Notes: generated by a model from the sequence alone, not told the origin. DNA of 64,000 nt from Bradyrhizobium sp. in8p8 (GCF_000426845.1 NZ_AUGD01000014.1:124001-188000); one strand, 5' to 3'; numbered from the stretch's first letter, positions 33,482 through 42,415 are shown. Made by a program: numbers and translations.

Positions 33482-34606
33482 ATGCATCGGAGTTTAACAG
33501 CGCGCTTGTGGAGCAGCGGCACCCGCACCCTGATGGTAGCGGCGTTTCTGGCTGTGCCTTCTATATCGATGGCCGAGGATGGAGTGAAACTCAGCCCTGA
33601 GCAGGCAACAAGCTTGGGAGTTCGTGTCGTTCATCCTGTTGCAAGTCCGACCGACAAGACACTCCCTTATCCGGCCCAGATCGTAGTCCCCACGCCACAA
33701 TTGTGGGTCGTTAGCGCTCCGGTGGCTGGCATGGTCACCAACCTTTCAGTGGCGCGAGGGGACCGCGTCGCCGCTGGGCAGCCGCTCGTCACCATGGAGA
33801 GCCAGGGCTTCGTGTCGCAGCAGCGCGACTATCTGCATGCCGTTGCGCAGGAAGTCCTGGCTACTCAGCAACTCAACCGCAACACTCAGCTCTTTCAGGG
33901 CAATGCGGTAGCGCAGCGCGTCCTTGAGGCAAGCCAGGCCGAGGCAAGGCAGGCGAGCATTGCGGTCGCGGAGCGCCGTCAGATGCTTCGTCTCAGTGGC
34001 CTTTCAGATGAGACAATCTCAAGACTGACCAGCGAGGCAACGATCAGCGCGACCCTTACGGTCGCCGCTCCGCGACCAGCGACGGTGATTGATATTGCCG
34101 TTTCTCCTGGCCAACGCGTGGAGCAATCGGCGCCATTGATCAAGATCGCACAGCTTTCTCCACTATGGGTCGAGATCGCGGTTCCGGCCTCGAACATCAA
34201 GGCCATTAGACAAGGCGCCAAGGTGGAGGTCGACGGCTACGAGACCCCAGGCCAGGTGGTTCTGGTGTCAGAAACGACCGATCCGGCTACGCAAACCGTG
34301 CTGGTCCGGGCAGAGGTACCTAACTCGGGCGATTTGCGGCCGGGACAAACTGCTGCGGCTCGCATCTCCTTTGCCTCCAAAAGGGACAACGCTTGGGAAC
34401 TTCCTTACAGCGCGCTATTCCGCCGCGGTGAGCAAGCTTCTGTGTTCGTGGCAACGCAGGACGGCTTCCGCCTGGTGCCGGTTACGCTTCTTGAGGAGGA
34501 CCAGGATCATGTCGTGGTCTCCGGCGCCATCACGAACAACGACGATGTTGCAGTTAGCGGCATCTCCGCGCTCCGCGGAATCCTGTTGAAGCTGGGAGCG
34601 GGCTAG
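33482..34606 (+). CDS. CusB/CzcB-type periplasmic adaptor of HME-RND pump (374 aa)
   Basis: A signal peptide (about residues 1-34, ending SMA-ED) leads into a mature adaptor: a first lipoyl half (SAPVAGMVTNLSVARGDRV), a coiled-coil hairpin (about residues 110-175), a second half (VAAPRPATVIDIAVSPGQRV) and beta-barrel and membrane-proximal domains. The start is ATG 33482; longer in-frame starts do not fit the family. It precedes the RND transporter by two bases. With the pump and an outer-membrane channel elsewhere it should export heavy-metal cations from the periplasm. Confidence 0.87.
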   Translation: MHRSLTARLWSSGTRTLMVAAFLAVPSISMAEDGVKLSPEQATSLGVRVVHPVASPTDKTLPYPAQIVVPTPQLWVVSAPVAGMVTNLSVARGDRVAAGQPLVTMESQGFVSQQRDYLHAVAQEVLATQQLNRNTQLFQGNAVAQRVLEASQAEARQASIAVAERRQMLRLSGLSDETISRLTSEATISATLTVAAPRPATVIDIAVSPGQRVEQSAPLIKIAQLSPLWVEIAVPASNIKAIRQGAKVEVDGYETPGQVVLVSETTDPATQTVLVRAEVPNSGDLRPGQTAAARISFASKRDNAWELPYSALFRRGEQASVFVATQDGFRLVPVTLLEEDQDHVVVSGAITNNDDVAVSGISALRGILLKLGAG

Positions 34607-34608
34607 TC

Positions 34609-37600
34609 ATGCTCGAACGTCTCGTCGCATTTGCGCTTTCCCAGCGGTTATTCGTCGCTCTTGGCGTGCTTCTATTGATCGGCGCCGGACTGGTTATGTT
34701 GCCCAGTCTGCCGATTGACGCCTTTCCGGATGTCTCGCCCGTCCAGGTCAAAGTCATTATGAAGGCGCCGGGTCTCACGCCGGAAGAGGTAGAACAGCGG
34801 GTCACGGTGCCTATCGAGCTCGAACTGCTTGGGCTGCCAAACAAGAAGATCCTGCGCTCGACCACCAAATACGCGCTCGCCGATGTCACAGTCGATTTTG
34901 AAGATGGCACCGACATCTACTGGGCCCGCAACCAGGTGTCCGAACGCTTGGCCAACATCAGTCGCGACCTGCCTGAAGGAGTCACTGGAGGACTAGCCCC
35001 GATCACCAGTCCGCTCGGCGAAATGTTCATGTTCACCATCGAAAGTGCCGAGCTCTCGCTGGCCGAGCGGCGAAGTCTGCTCGATTGGGTGATCCGTCCG
35101 GCGCTGCGGACAGTGCCGGGAGTGGCCGATGTCAATGCGCTCGGCGGTTATGTCCGGGCGTTTGAGATCGTCCCGCTCAACGATGCGCTTGCGGCACGCG
35201 GCATTTCCTCTGAGATGTTTCGGCGCGCGATCGAGACCAACAGCCGCAACGACGGAGCCGGTCGGGTCAATCAGGGCGAAGACAGCGCTCTTGTGCGCAT
35301 CGAAGGCAGCATTCGGACCATCGACGACATCAGGCAAATCGTCGTCGATACCAAGGATGGCGTTCCGATCCGGGTCAAGGACATTGCTCGCGTTCAGCTG
35401 GGCGCGTTGACACGGTACGGCGCAGTCACCGCCGACGGTCACGGCGAAACGGTCGAGGGACTTGTCCTAGGTCTGCGAGGCGCCAATGCGCGCCAACTCG
35501 TGGCCGACGTGCAGGCACGGCTTGACGAGATCAAACAATCACTACCTCAAAGCGTCAGTATCCAAGTCTTTTATGACCGCGGCCGGCTGGTCGACCGTGC
35601 GGTTGGCACCGTCATCCGCGCGCTTGGCGAAGCAACCGTCCTGGTCGTCGTCCTCCTCCTGCTATTTCTCGGCAACTGGCGTGCCTCCCTGGTGATCGCA
35701 CTAAGCCTGCCGCTCGCGATCGTTATTGCGCTGATCGTCATGCGCATCGTCGGCATGTCGGCAAACCTGATGAGTCTGGGCGGCCTTGCCATCGCCATCG
35801 GCATGCTGATCGACGCGCTGGTGGTAGTGGTCGAGAACGTCGTGGGAAATCTCAGCAAGGAACCGCAGGGCAAGGCCGCGCCGCTCGTCCATATCATCTA
35901 TCGCTCGGTGTCCGAGGTGCTCCAGCCGGTCGCCTCGGGCGTACTGATTATCATGATCGTCTTTGTGCCGCTGCTGACGCTAGAGGGACTCGAAGGGAAG
36001 TTGTTCATCCCTGTGGCGCTCGCGATCATCTTTGCGCTCGCTGGCTCGCTGCTCTTGGCCCTCACGGTCATCCCCGTGGCAACTTCCTTTCTCCTCAAGA
36101 GCACGTCGCACCATGAACCCTGGTTGATCCGAATCGCGTCGCGGCTTTATGCGCCTGCACTTGCTTGGGCTCTGAACAATGAGCGCAAGGTAATCATCGC
36201 GGCAGTCGCGGCGCTTGTCGCTGCCGGCTACGCCTATACCCAGCTCGGCAAGACGTTTATGCCGACGATGGATGAAGGCGACACGATCGTCAGCGTCGAG
36301 GCACTGCCATCGATCAATCTGGACGAAATGATTGCGATCAACGCCCGACTTCAGTCCGCGATCCTCGCGAAGATCCCTGACGTCAAGAATATAGTGGCCC
36401 GGACAGGATCCGACGAGCTCGGGCTCGACCCAATGGGACCCAACCAGACCGACACGTTCCTGGTTCTGAAGCCCGCAGCAGAGCGAAAGACGGTCGACAA
36501 ATCTGCCCTGATTGAAGAGCTGCGGCAGGTGCTCGGCGATTTTCCGGGACTATCGCTCAGCTTTACACAGCCGATCGACATGCGCGTGCAGGAGATGATC
36601 AGCGGCGTGCGCGGCGATGTCGCAGTGAAGATCTTTGGAACTGATATCGCTAAGCTCAATGAGATTGCGAGCAAGCTATCCACCATCTTGTCGGGCATCG
36701 ACGGCGCCGAAGACGTCTACACTACTGTGAACGAAGGTGCGCAATACTACACCGTAGCCGTGAACCGAATGGAGGCGGGACGCCTCGGACTGACGGTGGA
36801 CGCCATCTCCAATTCGCTGCGCACCCAGATCGAAGGGCGTACGATCGGAACTGTGCTGGAAGAAGGGCGCCGCACCCCCATCCTCGTGCGTGGCAGCGAA
36901 TCCACACGTGAAGCGCCTACGCTGCTCGCAAGCTTGCCCCTAACTCTCGCCTCGGGTCAGCATGTGGCCCTGTCGCAAGTGGCCCGCATTCATCGGGTGG
37001 ACGGTCCCGTCCTGGTCAATCGCGAGAACGGGAACCGAATGAGCGTCGTGCGGGCCAACGTTCGCGGTCGCGACATGGTCGGCTTTGTTGAGGCTGCCCG
37101 GCAGAAGGTCGCTGCGGAGTTGCCCTTGCCAGAGGGTTATAGACTCACTTGGGGCGGGCAGTTCGAGAACCAACAACGCGCCGCCGCGCGCCTGTCGATT
37201 GTGGTGCCAGTGGCGATCGGGCTGATATTTGTACTGCTGTTCACAACCTTCGGTTCGATCCGACAGGCGCTACTGGTTTTGGTCAATATTCCGTTTGCCG
37301 TGATTGGCGGTGTCTTTGCCCTGGTGCTTACCGGCGAATATCTTTCGGTTCCGGCCTCGGTCGGGTTCATTGCGCTGCTCGGAATTGCGGTGCTCAACGG
37401 TGTCGTGCTGGTCTCCTATTTCAACCAGCTACGCGCTCATGGTGTGCCGGAGGGCCGCATTGTCATTGAGGGCTCCCAGCGCAGGCTCAGGCCCGTCCTG
37501 ATGACGGCGAGCATCACGGCCTTGGGCCTGATCCCTCTGTTATTTGCGACCGGCCCGGGATCAGAGATCCAGCGGCCTCTCGCGATCGTGGTGATCGGCG

Positions 37601-37686
37601 GCCTGTTGTCGTCGACGGCTTTGACGCTGATCCTTCTGCCAATCCTCTATCGACGGTTTGGTGGCATTGTGAAGGGTGCCAAATGA
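34609..37686 (+). CDS. CzcA/CusA-type heavy-metal RND efflux transporter (1025 aa)
   Basis: A complete twelve-helix RND pump. The proton-relay helix reads AIGMLIDALVVVVEN with Asp402 and Glu409. Large periplasmic domains lie between helices 1-2 and 7-8, and the C-terminal helices are intact (PVLMTASITALGLIPLLFA). The pattern places it in the heavy-metal efflux (HME) group; whether the substrate is divalent (Zn, Co, Ni, Cd) or monovalent (Cu, Ag) cannot be decided by eye. The N-terminus starts with LPSLPIDAFPDVSPVQVKV, typical of HME proteins. It overlaps the next gene by four bases. A FixK-type box controls the operon start. Confidence 0.92.
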   Translation: MLERLVAFALSQRLFVALGVLLLIGAGLVMLPSLPIDAFPDVSPVQVKVIMKAPGLTPEEVEQRVTVPIELELLGLPNKKILRSTTKYALADVTVDFEDGTDIYWARNQVSERLANISRDLPEGVTGGLAPITSPLGEMFMFTIESAELSLAERRSLLDWVIRPALRTVPGVADVNALGGYVRAFEIVPLNDALAARGISSEMFRRAIETNSRNDGAGRVNQGEDSALVRIEGSIRTIDDIRQIVVDTKDGVPIRVKDIARVQLGALTRYGAVTADGHGETVEGLVLGLRGANARQLVADVQARLDEIKQSLPQSVSIQVFYDRGRLVDRAVGTVIRALGEATVLVVVLLLLFLGNWRASLVIALSLPLAIVIALIVMRIVGMSANLMSLGGLAIAIGMLIDALVVVVENVVGNLSKEPQGKAAPLVHIIYRSVSEVLQPVASGVLIIMIVFVPLLTLEGLEGKLFIPVALAIIFALAGSLLLALTVIPVATSFLLKSTSHHEPWLIRIASRLYAPALAWALNNERKVIIAAVAALVAAGYAYTQLGKTFMPTMDEGDTIVSVEALPSINLDEMIAINARLQSAILAKIPDVKNIVARTGSDELGLDPMGPNQTDTFLVLKPAAERKTVDKSALIEELRQVLGDFPGLSLSFTQPIDMRVQEMISGVRGDVAVKIFGTDIAKLNEIASKLSTILSGIDGAEDVYTTVNEGAQYYTVAVNRMEAGRLGLTVDAISNSLRTQIEGRTIGTVLEEGRRTPILVRGSESTREAPTLLASLPLTLASGQHVALSQVARIHRVDGPVLVNRENGNRMSVVRANVRGRDMVGFVEAARQKVAAELPLPEGYRLTWGGQFENQQRAAARLSIVVPVAIGLIFVLLFTTFGSIRQALLVLVNIPFAVIGGVFALVLTGEYLSVPASVGFIALLGIAVLNGVVLVSYFNQLRAHGVPEGRIVIEGSQRRLRPVLMTASITALGLIPLLFATGPGSEIQRPLAIVVIGGLLSSTALTLILLPILYRRFGGIVKGAK

Positions 37687-38006
37687 GTGCCAAGTTCGTC
37701 TGCCTTACACTAATCGCCGGCCGAGCGCTCCGCAGCGAGTTGTTCGACTATCTCAGCGAGCAGCGCGATCTCGTTTCCGGGTTCACGGCTTCTGACGCCG
37801 CGGGCCACGGTCCCGACGTCCGATTGCAGACGCCGGAGGAGCGGGTGAAGGGACATGCTGACGAGTTGATAGTGCGGACGATCCTCGAGGTACGAGCCGC
37901 GGCTGAGTTGCTCGAACGACTGAAGGCGGCGTTCGCTGGATCCAGAATCATCTATTGGATCGTGCCGGTTTCGGAATTTGGTGTGATCGACGTCCCCTAT
38001 CGGTGA
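37683..38006 (+). CDS. DUF3240-type small protein of the RND operon (107 aa)
   Basis: A 107-residue soluble protein whose ATG overlaps the pump stop (ATGA). The fold pattern, beta-strand MSAKFVCLTLIAGRALRSEL then helix and AFAGSRIIYWIVPVSEFGVI at the end, fits the DUF3240 or PII-like small proteins that commonly follow CzcA-type genes. Such proteins are thought to sense or modulate metal export. No metal-ligand motif beyond a few histidines (GHG, GHAD) is visible. Confidence 0.75.
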   Translation: MSAKFVCLTLIAGRALRSELFDYLSEQRDLVSGFTASDAAGHGPDVRLQTPEERVKGHADELIVRTILEVRAAAELLERLKAAFAGSRIIYWIVPVSEFGVIDVPYR

Positions 38007-38050
38007 AGTTTGCCGATCCCTCGACCTTTCGTGCCAGATCGAGGCGAACG

Positions 38051-38707
38051 TTATTTCGGGCGAACCGGGGCCGTACTGCTGGAGCCGAGGACCTCAGCTC
38101 GGCGAAAATCCGCTTCCGCACCGACCCCGTCGCCCATTTTTGACTTGATCGTTCCGCGCTCGCGGATGAGAACCTGATTTTTCGGATCTGCTTTGATGAC
38201 AACGTCGAGGTCGGCGATAGCACGGTCGAACAGGCCTTTGCGGCTATAAGCCGCGGCTCGAGCAGCAAAGGCTGCGAAGTAGTCCGATTTCAATCGAATC
38301 GCGTGATCAAAATCCGTGATCGCGCGGTCTAACTCGCCCTTGGCCATCAACGCCACGCCCCGATTGTTGATGGCAACATAGTGGTCGGGCATCAGGCGAA
38401 TGGCCTGATCGTAGTCCTCTATGGCGCGGTCCAGATCTCCATTAGCCCTGAACGCAAGCCCACGATTGTTGTAAGCCGCGACCAATTGGGCGAGAACCCG
38501 CTCCCCTGCGGAGATCACCGCCGTGCATCCCCGGATCGGGCGATCAGACGATAGCTCAGCGGAACGTGCGCAGGTATCCCAGTCTTCGTCGGTCAGGGCT
38601 GAAGCTGGCGAGGTGCAAAACGCGACCAGTAACGCAGTCATCGCTGCGCCTGTCAGACCTGCTTTGAGTGTTGCGCCGGCCGCAACTCTTACCAGCGATT
38701 CCTTCAT
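38051..38707 (-). CDS. Exported TPR-repeat protein (218 aa)
   Basis: A signal peptide (about residues 1-37, ending ASA-LT) precedes a domain of three to four tetratricopeptide repeats: YNNRGLAFRANGDLDRAIED, INNRGVALMAKGELDRAITD and AFAARAAAYSRKGLFDRAIAD. Each repeat has the W-G-Y-A-F-A-like spacing of TPRs. TPR proteins act as protein-binding scaffolds in the periplasm. ATG 38707 is chosen over a TTG at 38725. A FixK-like box (38806-38819) lies 98 bases upstream on this strand. The target is unknown. Confidence 0.82.
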   Translation of the reverse strand: MKESLVRVAAGATLKAGLTGAAMTALLVAFCTSPASALTDEDWDTCARSAELSSDRPIRGCTAVISAGERVLAQLVAAYNNRGLAFRANGDLDRAIEDYDQAIRLMPDHYVAINNRGVALMAKGELDRAITDFDHAIRLKSDYFAAFAARAAAYSRKGLFDRAIADLDVVIKADPKNQVLIRERGTIKSKMGDGVGAEADFRRAEVLGSSSTAPVRPK

Positions 38708-38805
38708 TGCCTGCACTCTTGCCAATTCGCGATCTCAGACGTTGGTCGCTCAGTCTCGCCGTTTTTTGGTGCGCGCCAATATGGCGGTTGGTAGCTGACA
38801 TCTGA

Positions 38806-38819
38806 CTGACATTGATCAA
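38806..38819. promoter_or_regulatory. FixK/FNR-like box upstream of TPR gene
   Basis: CTGACATTGATCAA, or TTGATCAATGTCAG on the strand of the TPR gene, has one mismatch to TTGA-N6-TCAA. It is 98 bases from the TPR start. Confidence 0.5.
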
Positions 38820-38965
38820 CAGGATCTTGTCAGACATCCTCTCAAGCGCACGCCGACGGCGGAGCAAATGGAAAGATGGCCGCTGTCGTCGGCAGAAACG
38901 CGCCTCCGAAGCCTGGATTGGCTTCGGGCAGGCAGGGTAAGCCCGCCTCAGTTGCCACCCTTCCC

Positions 38966-38979
38966 TTGATCTAGCGCAA
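38966..38979. promoter_or_regulatory. FixK2-type box upstream of the 44-residue gene
   Basis: TTGATCTAGCGCAA fits the Bradyrhizobium FixK2 consensus TTG(A/C)-N6-(T/G)CAA exactly. It is 32 bases upstream of the ATG at 39012, close enough to position RNA polymerase only if the start of transcription lies near the ATG. Confidence 0.6.
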
Positions 38980-39011
38980 CGGGCCCGCCGGTTCTCCGGC
39001 GACGTTGGGCC

Positions 39012-39146
39012 ATGACCGAGCCCGACAAACAGAGCGAGCTGCAGGAGACCAAGCCCTCCCGGTTGGAGGAAGCGCGGCGCATCATCGAGGAGTACGCCGC
39101 CGGGCTGCGGGAGATCATCCAAAAGCTACGGCGCAAGATGAACTGA
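39012..39146 (+). CDS. 44-residue charged helical protein with own terminator
   Basis: The frame encodes MTEPDKQSELQETKPSRLEE and continues as one highly charged helix (EEARRIIEEYAAGLREIIQK) to a basic end. It is too short to be called a domain but has the look of a conserved coiled-coil micro-protein. A FixK2-type box is 32 bases upstream, and a strong factor-independent terminator follows at 39258. The ribosome binding site is weak. I recall similar tiny proteins in Bradyrhizobium and Rhodopseudomonas. Function unknown. Confidence 0.65.
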   Translation: MTEPDKQSELQETKPSRLEEARRIIEEYAAGLREIIQKLRRKMN

Positions 39147-39257
39147 CGTCGCCGAGTTGGCCCCCGCTTGCGTTAAATCAACATCGCCGGTCGGAGTTAG
39201 CCTATAAGCACAAGATGGCGTCGTTTGAGCCAGCCCCCAATCGTCGCCCTCAGTACA

Positions 39258-39284
39258 GAGGCCGCCTCAGTTGGCGGCCTCTTT
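39258..39284 (+). terminator. Rho-independent terminator
   Basis: GAGGCCGCC, loop TCAGTT, GGCGGCCTC and then TTT form a nine-pair stem with a six-base loop, about 110 bases behind the 44-residue gene. Confidence 0.8.
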
Positions 39285-39398
39285 CATTGAAGGCGTCGTC
39301 TCCTAACCCGCCTCCGTTCCTTTTGACACTCTCGAGGGATTGACTGCCAAGCCAATGAGGAACAGCCTTTTTTGGTCATCACCCGCCCCCAGCCTTCT

Positions 39399-39614
39399 AT
39401 GTTAACGCGAGAAGAACATCTTGAACGGAGCAAGGAATCCGCGCTCGCGCTTCTGAGCGCCGGCCGTATGCGCGAGGCGGTTTCTTCGATGATGACGGAT
39501 ATCGTCAGCAGCCCAAGCAGCGCATTGCCTCATGAAATCCATGCATTTGGCATCTGTGCTGCCGCGGCTGGCGACACTAGGGCGGTGCGAGAATACATCG
39601 AAGGCTTTATCTGA
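39399..39614 (+). CDS. Small conserved-type protein (71 aa)
   Basis: A 71-residue protein, MLTREEHLERSKESALALLS..., ending AVREYIEGFI. The helix-turn-helix-like run and the closing IEGF motif match a tiny family I recall in rhizobial genomes and phage-like regions (REEHL..CK..AL...G....A..SMMSD). The ATG at 39399 is preferred over the GTG at 39372. No function is known. It lies in the region where a fragment of a response regulator has been inserted on the other strand. Confidence 0.6.
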   Translation: MLTREEHLERSKESALALLSAGRMREAVSSMMTDIVSSPSSALPHEIHAFGICAAAAGDTRAVREYIEGFI

Positions 39615-39747
39615 TATCTCTCGGCCCTATGTCGCCCCTTATGATGGCTTTCGGACGCCGGCTGCCAGAGCTTGCCGCAGCACCGTCGCGGCCGGCATTC
39701 GAAACCCTTCACGGTCCTTGGAGAAGTCACTGCCGCTTTCGGGTCGC

Positions 39748-39850
39748 TCACAGTTGGCGGCTATGATCCAGCACGGGTCGGTAATCCAGCGTCTTCGCTT
39801 GCCGGCCCGCCTCGCAAAGGTCACCCGCGAGCGCGAGGACCTTCCCAGCT
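39748..39850 (-). pseudogene. C-terminal remnant of a receiver-like gene
   Basis: Reading leftward, the frame gives KVLALAGDLCEAGRQAKTLD, then YRPVLDHSRQL and a stop. It matches the C-terminal third of the gene at 48583-48963 (KVLALAGDLCEEGPHAAKRL.. YRPVLDHVRQL). No start or receiver core remains. It ends next to the opgC-like gene. It is a detached copy and not expressed as a protein. Confidence 0.75.
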
Positions 39851-39857
39851 ATGCGCC

Positions 39858-40993
39858 CTAGAGTAGGGATGGACCCCGCCGGTCGAGTTTCGCTTCCCAT
39901 GTAAGAAGGTTAGCAATCGCAACCATGAAGGCGATGCCAAGCACGCTGACTGCGGCTTGCATTGGCAATCCGTCGGATACCCGGTTCAGTAGAACGAACC
40001 CAATAAACGAGACTAACACGCTCAAACAAAAGACGGATAGCGAGTTTTCGCCGCAACGGATCAGCGCCTTTTGCCAGAATCCGGATGGACGGTGCCCGTC
40101 TGGTGGCACAAAACGCGTCAATAAAACAACGATGGCTAAAAAGTGGATGAGCCGAACCGGATCCAAGTGGCTCTTGTAGATTGGATAGATCCAGCCTTCG
40201 ATCGTTTGCGGGATCAGCCATTTGAAGGCATCCACACGCCAACTCAAGACGACAATGAGGCTGAACAGAACGTAAGCGGCGGCGAGCGATATCGCGGCTC
40301 GGTGTCGCACGAAGCCAGCGAACTGTGGGACGCATGGGCCGGCGGAGCAGCGCCGACGACAAACAAGATCTGCCAAGCGAATGGATTGAAATAGAGTTCA
40401 CCAGTCGGCCAGGCAGGCATGTGCCAGCTATACAGCTGCACCATCAAGTAAAGCACGAATGATGCAGCGAGTGCGATTACTGCATTACGGGCAATAAGCC
40501 ACAGCACGAGCGGAAATGCGAGATGCAGTATGACGAACGTGGGCAGGATATCAGTGTTGACGGGAGCGTACTGGAGAGCCAGGAGACGGATGAGAACTGT
40601 CCCTGGATTATCGAAAAAGTGCCTTGTGTTCGTTTCGTCGAAATAAGAGCCGCTTTGCCAGACCAGGGTGAGATAGCTGATGACCAGCAGTAGAAACGCA
40701 ACATAAATTTCGAAGCTGCGTCGCAAGCTGCTTGCGATGACTGTTGGCCAACCTCGATTTCGCAGCGTGCCGCCGTATGAGACCATGCACGTATAGCCCG
40801 ACACGAAAACAAATACTTCGGATGCGTCGCTAAATCCGTAGTTGCGAATGGTCAACCACTCGAAGACGTTGCCAGGGATGTGGTCGATGAAAACAAACCA
40901 GAGCGCCAGCCCACGACAAGCGTCGAGCCGCAAGTCACGATCATCGCCAGATATCTCTGACCTCTCCGGAGTTTTTATCAAAGCAATCTGCAA
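39858..40993 (-). pseudogene. opgC: OpgC-like membrane acyltransferase, frameshifted
   Basis: Two frames together rebuild one protein of about 375 residues. The first (from ATG 40993 to about 40350) reads LRLDACRGLALWFVFIDHIP and several helices to NPFAWQILFVVGA. The second continues with FVRHRAAISLAAAYVLFSLI and further helices to the stop at 39858. The family, OpgC, is a polytopic enzyme that adds succinyl groups to periplasmic glucans. A one-base indel near 40345-40370 breaks the frame, between the VVGA and AGFVRHR regions. It may be a true pseudogene or a sequencing error. Confidence 0.78.
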
Positions 40994-41166
40994 AATTCGA
41001 AGCCGCCGTGCCGTGTACCTTGCTGTAGAAGGAACCGGTCCGCACGCGGTACGGAAGCGCTCGATGGCCGGACGAGTCTTGATCTAGAGCAAAATGGCAG
41101 CCGCTCCAGGTCGTGCGGCATGTCACACACCGGGTTTTGCATCTCCCTCCCGGGGTCGGAAAACCC

Positions 41167-41194
41167 GCCGCCTGCGGTCATTTAAGCAGGCGGC
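41167..41194. terminator. Strong hairpin upstream of cytochrome b561 gene
   Basis: GCCGCCTGC, loop GGTCATTTAA, GCAGGCGGC forms a nine-pair stem but is followed by GCTTTAT, not a long T-run. It may terminate leftover transcription before the FixK box at 41237. Confidence 0.45.
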
Positions 41195-41236
41195 GCTTTA
41201 TGGGTGTGCCGATTGGTGAGCCCGTGCTCGACCTGC

Positions 41237-41250
41237 TTGATTCACGTCAA
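41237..41250. promoter_or_regulatory. FixK/FNR box upstream of cytochrome b561 gene
   Basis: TTGATTCACGTCAA fits TTGA-N6-TCAA. It is 45 bases upstream of the ATG at 41296. Confidence 0.72.
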
Positions 41251-41295
41251 GGACTTGAAGTGCGCTTTGGAGGAGTGTGGTCAAAAGGCTCCGAC

Positions 41296-41862
41296 ATGCA
41301 GCTACTCAATTCGGACAAGAACTATGGCGCCATTGCGCAGAGCTTGCACTGGCTGACGGTCATTCTTGTCATTGTTGCTTGGGCGCTTGGCATTTTTGGC
41401 GATGACTTGCCGAAGGGCGAACCCCGTCAGATCGGTCTTGCCGTTCATGCTGCGGCCGGACTCGCGGTTCTCGTCCTGCTCGTGGCTCGCTTGGTGTGGC
41501 GATCGGTCAATCCACCGCCTGTATCGGAAGCGACCGAATTTGGGGGCTGGCTCGGAGAGTGGGGCGATCCTGCCGCCGCGATCGCGCACTATACTCTTTA
41601 CGCTTTGCTCGTCGCGGTGCCCGTCGCCGGGATCGTGCTTCAGTTCGCGCGTGGCGATGCGTTGCCATTGTTCGGTCTTGCCACCATTCCGTCGCCGTGG
41701 CTCAAGGATGCGGCCTTTGCCCACAACGTGAAGGAAGTGCACGAAATTATGGCGCATGCGTTGGTGGTCATCGCAGCGTTTCACGCGATCGCCGCGCTCA
41801 TTCATCATTGGGTATTTCAGGACCGTACCCTCATCCGCATGTTGCCTCACTCCAAAGATTGA
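41296..41862 (+). CDS. Cytochrome b561 (188 aa)
   Basis: A four-helix b561-type protein of the CybB kind. Histidine ligands are seen in SLHWLTVILV (helix 1), LAVHAAAGLAVL (helix 2), AIAHYTLYALLV (helix 3) and VHEIMAHALVVIAAFHAIA (helix 4). The start is ATG 41296, with the frame upstream not conserved. It should transfer electrons between quinol and a periplasmic or oxygen acceptor; the closest family activity is superoxide:quinone electron transfer in E. coli CybB. A perfect FixK-type box is 45 bases upstream. The CarS-like gene follows by about 75 bases. Confidence 0.85.
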   Translation: MQLLNSDKNYGAIAQSLHWLTVILVIVAWALGIFGDDLPKGEPRQIGLAVHAAAGLAVLVLLVARLVWRSVNPPPVSEATEFGGWLGEWGDPAAAIAHYTLYALLVAVPVAGIVLQFARGDALPLFGLATIPSPWLKDAAFAHNVKEVHEIMAHALVVIAAFHAIAALIHHWVFQDRTLIRMLPHSKD

Positions 41863-41935
41863 GACGTCCTACGAGTCGCAGACGTGTCTGGTTGCTCATA
41901 CCTCGCAACTGTCCGCGAGATGCTTGAAGGCCGTG

Positions 41936-42415
41936 ATGCCAATTTTCTATTCGATTTTTCTGCTGACGCTCGCGAACGGGTCGCCTGTCGTGGCCAAGAA
42001 GCTCTTCGGCTCTCGGTTCGCGTTCGCCCTGGATGGAGGGCATCTGCTCTTCGACGGCCGGCCGGTATTCGGGGCTTCGAAGACCGTCCGCGGCGTCGTT
42101 GTGTCAATCGTCGTGACCGCGGTTGGCGGGATCCTTCTTGGACTGGGTTACGAATTGGGAGCTCTCATGGCCATCGTCGCTATGGCGGGGGACTTGTTTT
42201 CCAGCTTCTTGAAGCGGCGCATGAATATGCCGCCAAGCAGCCAGGCGTTGGGTTTGGACCAGGTTCCGGAATCGCTGTTCCCACTTCTAGCTTGCCAGGA
42301 AAGCCTCGGGCTGAGCTACGCTGACATTTTCGTGGTTGTCTTAATGTTCTTTGTCGGCGAGCTCGCCATCTCCCGTGTGCTGTACATGTTGCGCATCAGG
42401 GATCAGCCGTATTGA
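41936..42415 (+). CDS. CDP-archaeol synthase-like (CarS/DUF46) membrane protein (159 aa)
   Basis: A membrane protein of five hydrophobic segments carrying the CarS-type pattern: ANGSPVVAKKLFG, FGASKTVRGVVVSI and GDLFSSFLKRRMNMPPSSQA. In archaea the family transfers CMP to archaeol-type lipids, and bacterial homologs are less studied. The ATG at 41936 follows the cytochrome b561 stop by 73 bases. The C-terminal 20 bases overlap the end of the convergent metallophosphoesterase. The function in this host (phospholipid head-group activation?) is unproven. Confidence 0.75.
   Translation: MPIFYSIFLLTLANGSPVVAKKLFGSRFAFALDGGHLLFDGRPVFGASKTVRGVVVSIVVTAVGGILLGLGYELGALMAIVAMAGDLFSSFLKRRMNMPPSSQALGLDQVPESLFPLLACQESLGLSYADIFVVVLMFFVGELAISRVLYMLRIRDQPY

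Noticed and set aside
38556..39122. A 188-codon leftward frame over the TPR start and the 44-residue gene
   Set aside because: It is out of frame with the TPR protein, crosses two FixK-type boxes and has no domain.
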